64,000 nt of DNA from Linum tenue (taxonomy: Eukaryota; Streptophyta; Magnoliopsida; Malpighiales; Linaceae). The translations under genes were made by a program, and so were the position numbers. Position 1 is the first letter of the stretch; every line of letters starts with the position of its first letter. Below the pieces are notes generated by a model, which saw only the letters and a program-made list of their open reading frames with translations, was not told the DNA's origin and searched no databases. The stretch is taken from the NCBI GenBank assembly GCA_946122785.1, contig CAMGYJ010000002.1, forward strand, positions 9,608,339 to 9,672,338. Direction: 5' to 3'. Below, one piece after another: positions 57,211 to 64,000 of this stretch.

Positions 57211-57550
57211 GATGCTAACAACCCAGCTGGGTAAACATTTTCACCTCTGACCTGCTACAACAGTTTATCTGACTGAATTGATTCTCGCGTAATGAGTTTA
57301 ACGTTGTTGTACAATGTGGTTTCTATGTTTGTGTAGTCTTCTCGCAATAGCTAAGGAGTCCCTCGCAGAGTTCTTTTCCAAAGCTGCAGGAACTTCTGTC
57401 AACTGGGTTCAGATGATTGGGATGAAGGTGGCAACTTTATACTTTTGCTAACTCTCTAATATTTGATTAATTAATCAATTTGTGCTGATTTGATTTCGTT
57501 ATATTGTTATATATGTGTAGCCTGGTCCGGATTCTATTGGCATCGTAGCT
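57211..57550 (+). pseudogene. HD-ZIP III transcription factor fragment (start of START domain)
   Basis: Three pieces in order: 57211-57230 (DANNPAG), 57337-57427 (LLAIAKESLAEFFSKAAGTS, VNWVQMIGMK) and 57521-57550 (PGPDSIGIVA). They are joined by real-looking GT-AG introns, matching the beginning of the START domain of REVOLUTA/ATHB-8-type proteins. The match then breaks off. DANNPAG is what should directly follow the linker encoded at 54823-54935, so the two fragments were once adjacent in a single exon. Confidence 0.82.
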
Positions 57551-60500
57551 GATTTGCTAAGTTGTCGACTGACTTCTGATGAAGGAAGAGTTGTAGTTGG
57601 GGACTGCGCCTTCAACGGGAACAACCGCAACAAGAACAAAAAATACAGCAAAATAAAAGAACAGGAAGAGGAGGCGGGTGGCAAGACAGTGTCTTCTTCA
57701 ATCACAGTAGGTGCTTCTGTCTCTATTTGTTATTTGTACATTCTTCGCATCGGAGCATAGCTTCACATCTTTCTGACTCATTCCTTTCTGAATCTTCCAA
57801 AATCGAATGCACCCAATGATCTCGGTGCTTCTTCCCCATCAAATATGTGGTCGTTGGCGCTCGGGGGTGGTCGTGATGCTGCCTGGAGGAGGGAAGAGGT
57901 GGAGTTGCCATGTGACGGCGGCAAAGGTGGTCGTGGAAGAGGGACCGACGGAGCAGGCATAAGGGGATTTGCCCATGTCACTTAGCTCTTGCCCACTTCC
58001 TATCCACTCAATTTTCTCACTGCTGTACGGAAAAACAAGAGAAATGAAACAAAAAAAAAAAAAACCAAAACTTATCATCAGTCTCTTTGTCTCGAAGAAG
58101 GAGGAGAAGGGAGAAAGATGATCCAGCTTAGAAGGGAAGGTTTAAGAGAGGAGGAGATCTCTTTGGTCGATTTTACTCATCCCAGGGGCAAGGTTGATCT
58201 CTATTGATCTTTGAAATCTCTCTGCCGGTTTGGATCAATGGGAGATCTCGAGAAAGCTTTCTGCCATGAGAACCGCAAAGGAGGAAAGCTTTTGAGATTG
58301 GACGGGGATGAACCTTACAAGAAAAGGGAGAAGATCAGTCTATAAGGAATCTGCGAACCAGGTACATGGTTTTAAATCTGCCCATTTTTAGTTTTTATAT
58401 TTATTTCCAGTTTCTGTAAGCAATATGGATGTCTCAATTGGCCTATTTAGAGTTAGCCAGTGTTTATGCTTTAGGTTTTAGTCGCTCATTTTCTTCCGTT
58501 GCTACTCACCTTCTCTCTTTCCATTTTGCATATTCGAGCTTGGAGATGGATTCTTTCTTTCCAGCCGTAAGTCCCTGCCGTGGAGTCATTTTTAGTCAAG
58601 ACATCTCTTTTATCCCTACTCCAACGACATGTCCTTTGCCTAAACCTTGCCGGAACAACGATAGTGTTTATTAATACGTTTAGGGTTGTTCTTTTTATTC
58701 TTTTCCTTATTCTTCCTGCTGCTCTTCTTTTGCCTTTTCTAATATCTGTTCTTCTTGAATTATGAAGGAAATTAAGTTTTACGGCCAACATTAGTTGAGC
58801 CATTGAGCCTTGAGTAGGACTGAGATGGCAGTGGTAAAGGGAAGGTATTACCTTTGGTGTTTTTTGGTCCGCAGAAAAAATGGATTGGAGTCCACATCTT
58901 ACTGGCCTATATGTTCCAAATATTGGTTTTAAGGTTGTATTTTGTTCCTTTGTGCTAGCTGCATCATGTGGTTTGCAGATTTATCTTTCATATTTCACGA
59001 ATGGTCTTTTCTTTGTTCTTTCCCGTTTCATTGTCCTAATTTCGCTGATATAATTGTTCTTTATATCTTACTACTGTTTCACTACTTCCTACCTATCATT
59101 GCGTGGCCTTTTTCGTTACTACCCTTTCGTAGCTATCATATCATCCACTTTGTTCAGGCTACATCTTACGACTTCGAGTAAGGTCCAGCTGTACAGGACT
59201 CTGCAGTATGTTACCATTGGTTTTTAGCCTTTCAGATTCTGTTAAAGCCTGTTATGTAAAGTTCTGCAGCGTCTTATATGATGGTACCATGGGTTTCTCC
59301 TTTTAGATTGTAGTGGGATGGAGATACTTAACTTTTTCATTGCATTTCTCCAGGAACTATGCTTTCATCAAACCTCCAGTAAATTGTAGTGGGATGGAGG
59401 TACTTTAACTTCCAATCTTGCTGCTCTTGCTTCAGTTTTTTTGCACGCAAGAAAGAGGCAGTTGCTGTACTGGTCATAATATAATTTATTGCCAACAACA
59501 CCAACATGATCGTTCTCAAGGCCTTGAGGAACTCCAAAGGTTCGAATCGTTCCCTTTAATCTGCCATATAAGCCCATGATTGACTTGTGCGCAGTGTTAA
59601 ATCTTCAGTAACCTGACATTTTTCAAGCTTGTTTCTATCGGTTAAGAGCTACAGTTTTCAGTTGCTAAATGTTTATCGCATAATGGATATTTGCATGTAG
59701 TTTACTCTGCTGTGCTTGCTGCATAATGAGATCCTTCTCTTGCCGCTAGAGGAAACATAGCCTTCTGCTATCGGTGGGACAACTATCAACAGTGTGCAAG
59801 GTAAGTTTTTAATGTGGATTTGTTTCTTTTCTGATTTTTGTATGTTTCGATTTTTTACTCATCGGTTACTAAACTAATCAGACTTTTCTCTTTGGGTTTT
59901 TTAGTTTGGACAAGAGAAGGATAAGGGGGGAGATGTCGTCAATGTAGATTTCCAAAGGCATCAGAGGCAATTAGGTAATCTTCTTCTTTTTGGGGTTCGG
60001 TTCTGTTTATATTCTGGAATTGACCTTTCTTTGATATGATTCTTATATGTTTTTTTTATTGCTTTCACCCAGACCCAGGGCAAGAGAAAGAAGTCGTCAT
60101 TGCTGATGGGGGAAGTGAACCCATTCCATACTGCAGCTCAACAGCAGACTCGAAGAGGGAATATGTCGTGATCAGCAGAGTGTAGGAAGGTTGACTAGGG
60201 GATCGACAGGTACATGTAATTCATTCTTCTACCCTCTGTAGTTGCCAATTTGTGGGCAATTAGGTCTATGCTCAGTTTTATGAGTAGCTCTTGAGTGAAA
60301 ATAGTTTGGTACTATTGTTCCTAAATACTCCTACCATAACAGATATGTTCCCAATCGACACTCTCGAATCCAATCATAATGAAGAGTTTCAGTGGACATA
60401 ATTTTTATTTAGAATGATGATCCACTTGATCATTACAAATTTGTTCGCATTTTATTTGTGTGCTTGCATATTGGAGTGTTGCACAACAGATTAGAGGTAA

Positions 60501-63390
60501 CCCCTGTAGGCATCGATAATAATCTGGAAAATAAATCTGAAACTTTTGTTCTTTTGTTGATTTTCAGATTCAAGTGTCTGTAAGATGCATCCTAAACAAC
60601 GTGGTTACGAGAACCTGCAATTGTGGAACAATAGTTAGGAAAATTGCTTTGTGTTTATTATATGTCTGATGCTGAATCGTTATTGTTGAGGATCTGCAAT
60701 TTTTTGGGTTCTATATCTGCATTGACGTCCATGATCGACCCATTTAAGCTTTCTTTTTCCCTTTCGTTTGATTTCCGAGTGTGGAGAACTCGGTAGAGGT
60801 CCTTCACAGATGGCAAGTTGATTAATAATAGTGTGGAAACATAATTAGGGGACTTCCCCTATTCTAACTGTCCTTTGAGTCTAACTCCAAAAAAAATGTA
60901 TGTCAGTTCCCTCACGTGTGACCTCTTCATGGGATTTCAAGGTCTGTGTTCTTTTTCTTATTGAGTATTGAGATCAAAATGGTAGTTTTGGTTATCTATT
61001 AAATTTATGTGGTGCATAGATGTGCAGGTAATGCTTGCCTTTGGATTAACCAAAAACTGGAGTACCTGTACTATAACTTCTGGAGAGGACAGTTGATTGG
61101 GAGCAGCAACTCAATGAAGCATATATGTGCTTTTGAAGTAGGTCCAGGTTAGCCACTGTTCTCTGTGAATTTTGCAGTTTTTGCTATGACAGAAGTAATC
61201 TTTATTTTGCTCTACCTTAGATCCTACTATTTTCATGAATCTGAGTATTTTTACGGTTTATGAATGTTGATGTGCAATAATATGTTGCTTGCTTTCTAAG
61301 TGTTCTTGAGAAGGTAGGACTGAACAAAATTGAACCATCACACATAATGTCGTGATCTCCATTTTGTGTGCAGTTGCCTTTACATTGCAGATTTGTCCCC
61401 TTTGTTGGTAATTATGTCCCTTTAGGGGTTGTTCCCCCCTTATATGACTACACTAACTAGACTACTCTACTTGACAGCAGTATCACTTATTCTTCTTCAT
61501 TTAACATCACATTCCTCATATCTCAATGAAGTGGAGACTATTGGAGCTACCTACTGAATGTAAGTACTGATACAAGTGTTGCCAGTAATGCAGTATCTAC
61601 ATGTTAAATTAGCATTCGGTTTTGGTTGTGTTGCCCTTTTCTTTGTGTGGTTTATTTTTGCCACTAAGACCAATAATGAAAAAAGTGATTGGCAAAAGGC
61701 ATTTCAAGATATGACAAGGAATGAACATGGTGTATCAGCAATCAGCACGCTGCCATTTTGTTGTGTGTTGAATTTGTAACCTTAGAGAGAGGGTGATAAA
61801 AATCAGCTTATCAGGATGCCATGGCTAGACTTGGCACTATTCTCATTAACTCTAAGTTTACACGTTCATAATAATTGCTATTTCCCATTAAAAATCTTTT
61901 ATATGTTCTGCTTTTTGTTTTATTTGCTCGACCCATACAGTGCACTGCCATTTTCATTTTGTTTGAGGTTCGGTGAGGTTGATTATGCTTTCTTAAGCTG
62001 CTCAGTGAACACTGATGAACTCCAGGTTTACATCTATTCGTGGCTCTTTATATCTAAAACTCTTTGCTTGCTTACAATGTCAGGTCAGAGCTTTATTACA
62101 AATCATATTGCTTGCTTTTATGCCTGGGTTTGCAGGTATGCATTTGAGGACTTATAGGCTGAACTGTAAGCATCTTATTCTGCAACATTTAAATTGGTGA
62201 GATTTCTAGGCTGAAATGGACTCAATTTCTTAGCATTCTGTAATTGAATAGAAATAGAAGTTTTATTGGTATTATGGAATCACAGAGGAGGATAAAAATA
62301 AAGTTCATTAAACTAAAGCAGCCGTCTTTCATGTCAATTTCTCCTCAATCCACAGTTTCTTTCAATCGATGAACATATGTTGCCATGGGATGAAGAAACC
62401 GAATTTCCTGTGTCGTGTAGTTCATAAATTCTTCTTTAACCTTTAATCAATTTCTTTTTGATTAGTAAGATGTTGCCTTATATATAAACACAGGTTCATG
62501 ATAGTTACTCCTACTGATTCTGTAAGTTGAATTGCTATAGTGTTTCAATAGGTTGTTTTTGCGCCCAACTGTTGGCTCCATGGTGTAAGGAATATGAATT
62601 GTGTGTTTGTATTGACGTGACCGAACTGTTGTCGGACATGTTGGACAGCAGGCGACTCGACGCTGATCGTGGGCGCCGAAATTCTAGATTGCAACGAAGA
62701 GCTAGGGTTTCGGGATTAAAGCTGTAAGAATGTGAATCGTGTGTTTGTATTGACATTGAGAAGGGGCATTTATACCCACAAGTGTACAGGTTCATGTAGG
62801 AGAAGGAAACTTACGTCAATATGAATAAAGATTTATCCCTAATACATGGAACTTACCCTCTACTATCCATTTATGTCTATGGATGCCATACATATGATTT
62901 TTGATAGGTTCATTTGCCTGATTTTTTGGGATGGATTTCTAACTAAATTCTGTAATTGCTTTCTAGGTAGTTTAATTATCACCAGCTGAAGTTCAATCTA
63001 TGCCTGATCCCCGCTCATCCATTTTCACTTTCTTTTTAGAATTCTTGGTTTCTATATATTGCTGTATCCAGTGTTGTTCGAGCCGTGTAAAAGGTGATTG
63101 TCAAGGGAGTTGTTGACGATAGCTATCTTAATTGAATATCAATATATTATGTCAATTAGGATGTTTTTCGCATCATTCTAACTCATAAATCCCGAGATAC
63201 TGTCCACTAGCCGAAATTGTAGTCGGCCAAATAATAAGGTGTTTACTTCAGGTGCTGCAATTCAGTCCAAACAATGGGTTACGATTTGGTTGGGTAAGAG
63301 CCTCTAATGTTTCTTTTATCATCTTCAATCCATTTTGCAGCCTGTTCTTTTTTTTCTTTTCTTCCTATCATTGTTTCACATTGTTCGTTC
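57551..63390 (+). other. Gene-like but unrecognised region
   Basis: No long ORF. 57551-57715 reads SDEGRVVVGDCAFNGNN then Lys/Glu-rich and may be another captured fragment. 58090-58362 is exon-like and ends at a CAG|GTACAT donor. 59895-59974 and 60072-60186 have good splice sites and join to an open frame (FGQEKDKGGDVVNVDF ... EYVVISRV, stop) without known relatives. The rest has the T-rich look of plant introns. A direct repeat ATTGTAGTGGGATGGA lies at about 59289 and 59384. GAAT(A/G)TGAAT(T/C)GTGTGTTTGTATTGAC occurs at about 62588 and 62727. Confidence 0.3.
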
Positions 63391-63391
63391 A

Positions 63392-63421
63392 TCGCGAAGC
63401 AACGCGAGCGGGTCTACCTAG
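63392..63421 (+). mobile_element. Helitron-like 3' terminus
   Basis: Stem TCGCG (63392-63396) and CGCGA (63403-63407) with a 6-base loop, then GCGGGTCTAC and CTAG (63418-63421) followed by T. Same layout as the end at 22500-22534. The 5' end was not found. The composite gene block lies to its left. Confidence 0.6.
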
Positions 63422-63422
63422 T

Positions 63423-64000
63423 TAATCATAATATAATATGATTCATAATCTAAAATGGTGTTCTTTACATGACTAAATACTAATCACCATGAACATTCAA
63501 GCATACTCAAAAGAACCCAAAATGGTGCTCTTTACATGACTAAATTCATACCATATATCCATGAATCATAACATAATATGATTCATAATCCAAAATGGTG
63601 TTCTTTACATGGTGTTCTTTACCATCGACCATTTCCAAAATGCTTCATACAACATTTGATCACGAAGCTCGAGATCCCATTGATGGAGTAGGAACACTAG
63701 TGGCACCCTGCTCATAAAATAAAATAAAGAAATAAAGAAAACCCAGAATGTGATGTTACAGAATAGACTCAAGCTCAAGCACTCAGCTCATGGGTCAGCA
63801 TACTCCACAATGTAATGTTAAGCAGTAGATACCTAATATCATTACTGAAACATGATACTCACACTTATGGAAGATAAAAACAGAAGTGCTCTGTTAGGTT
63901 TGGTTGCATGATTTGGATAGAAATAAAACCTCCCATCAACTCCAAAACATGTATGTAACCAACTTAATGTGGACACGATACAGCAATAGAAGGAAGGGGG
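63423..64000. repeat. Short direct repeats, then nothing recognised
   Basis: AAAATGGTG(T/C)TCTTTACATG occurs near 63452, 63520 and 63592. The string ATAATATGATTCATAATC occurs near 63432 and 63573. From about 63630 to the end I see no gene or element. Confidence 0.6.

Noticed and set aside
59280..59400. TTGTAGTG as the right end of the CACTA element starting at 53379
   Set aside because: The motif occurs twice as part of a local repeat and lacks the T-run and the AGCAAGGG subterminal motifs of the left end.

Overview
The window is plant nuclear DNA, from a eudicot. Evidence: spliced genes with plant GT-AG introns; plant families (CYP79 P450, RABB1/Rab2 GTPase, NFD6-like protein, HD-ZIP III fragments); plant LINE and Copia retroelements; hAT, Mutator-like and CACTA-like DNA elements; a tRNA-derived SINE; and inserted organelle DNA. 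A cyanogenic or oxime-making rosid would fit the CYP79 gene, but the species cannot be fixed from sequence alone.

Layout. 1-910: LINE fragment (minus). 1153-1560: NFD6-like small organelle protein (minus). It sits head-to-head, about 510 bp away, with a short-chain dehydrogenase/reductase (SDR) gene (plus, 2072-11357). The SDR gene has four exons coding for 306 aa. Its second intron holds a hAT fossil. Its third intron holds a young, structurally intact Copia element in antisense (5655-10824). 11929-15231: a Mutator-like element with an ORF and GTCGAC arrays, two nested hAT elements and a poly(A)-only insertion. 15600-17990: intact three-exon CYP79 P450 (537 aa). 18183-22534: hAT and other MITEs, a dimeric SINE and a Helitron-like 3' end. 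22535-31070: mitochondrial-like DNA interleaved with two LINE pieces in opposite orientation. 31614-33368: complete six-exon RABB1 gene (minus, 211 aa). 33992-34270: plastid psbD fragment. 34371-44062: nested DNA elements, a decayed Copia with a hAT inside, a solo LTR and another LINE broken by a hAT.

44460-50980: the first exon of a probable secreted-protein gene is split by a decayed Copia (44522-50889). That Copia itself carries a solo LTR and a small mitochondrial-like filler. 51178-53089: hAT with a Mutator-like element nested inside. 53379 onward: CACTA-like terminus, then a composite gene block (54823-57550). In this block an HD-ZIP III exon is interrupted by FAD-monooxygenase exons and by a complete small gene (56178-56900). 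The HD-ZIP piece and the FAD exons join into one uninterrupted 311-aa chimeric frame. A Helitron-like 3' terminus lies at 63392-63421.

Five protein genes look intact or nearly so: NFD6-like, SDR, CYP79, RABB1 and the small GNWW-type gene. They do not form an obvious pathway. The most unusual material is the chimeric gene block, the LINE/mitochondrial mosaic, the dimeric SINE, the bare poly(A) insertion with an 18-bp target duplication, and two Copia elements with non-canonical TA...CA LTR ends. Exon borders were assigned by hand from splice sites and family similarity recalled from knowledge; no database search was run.
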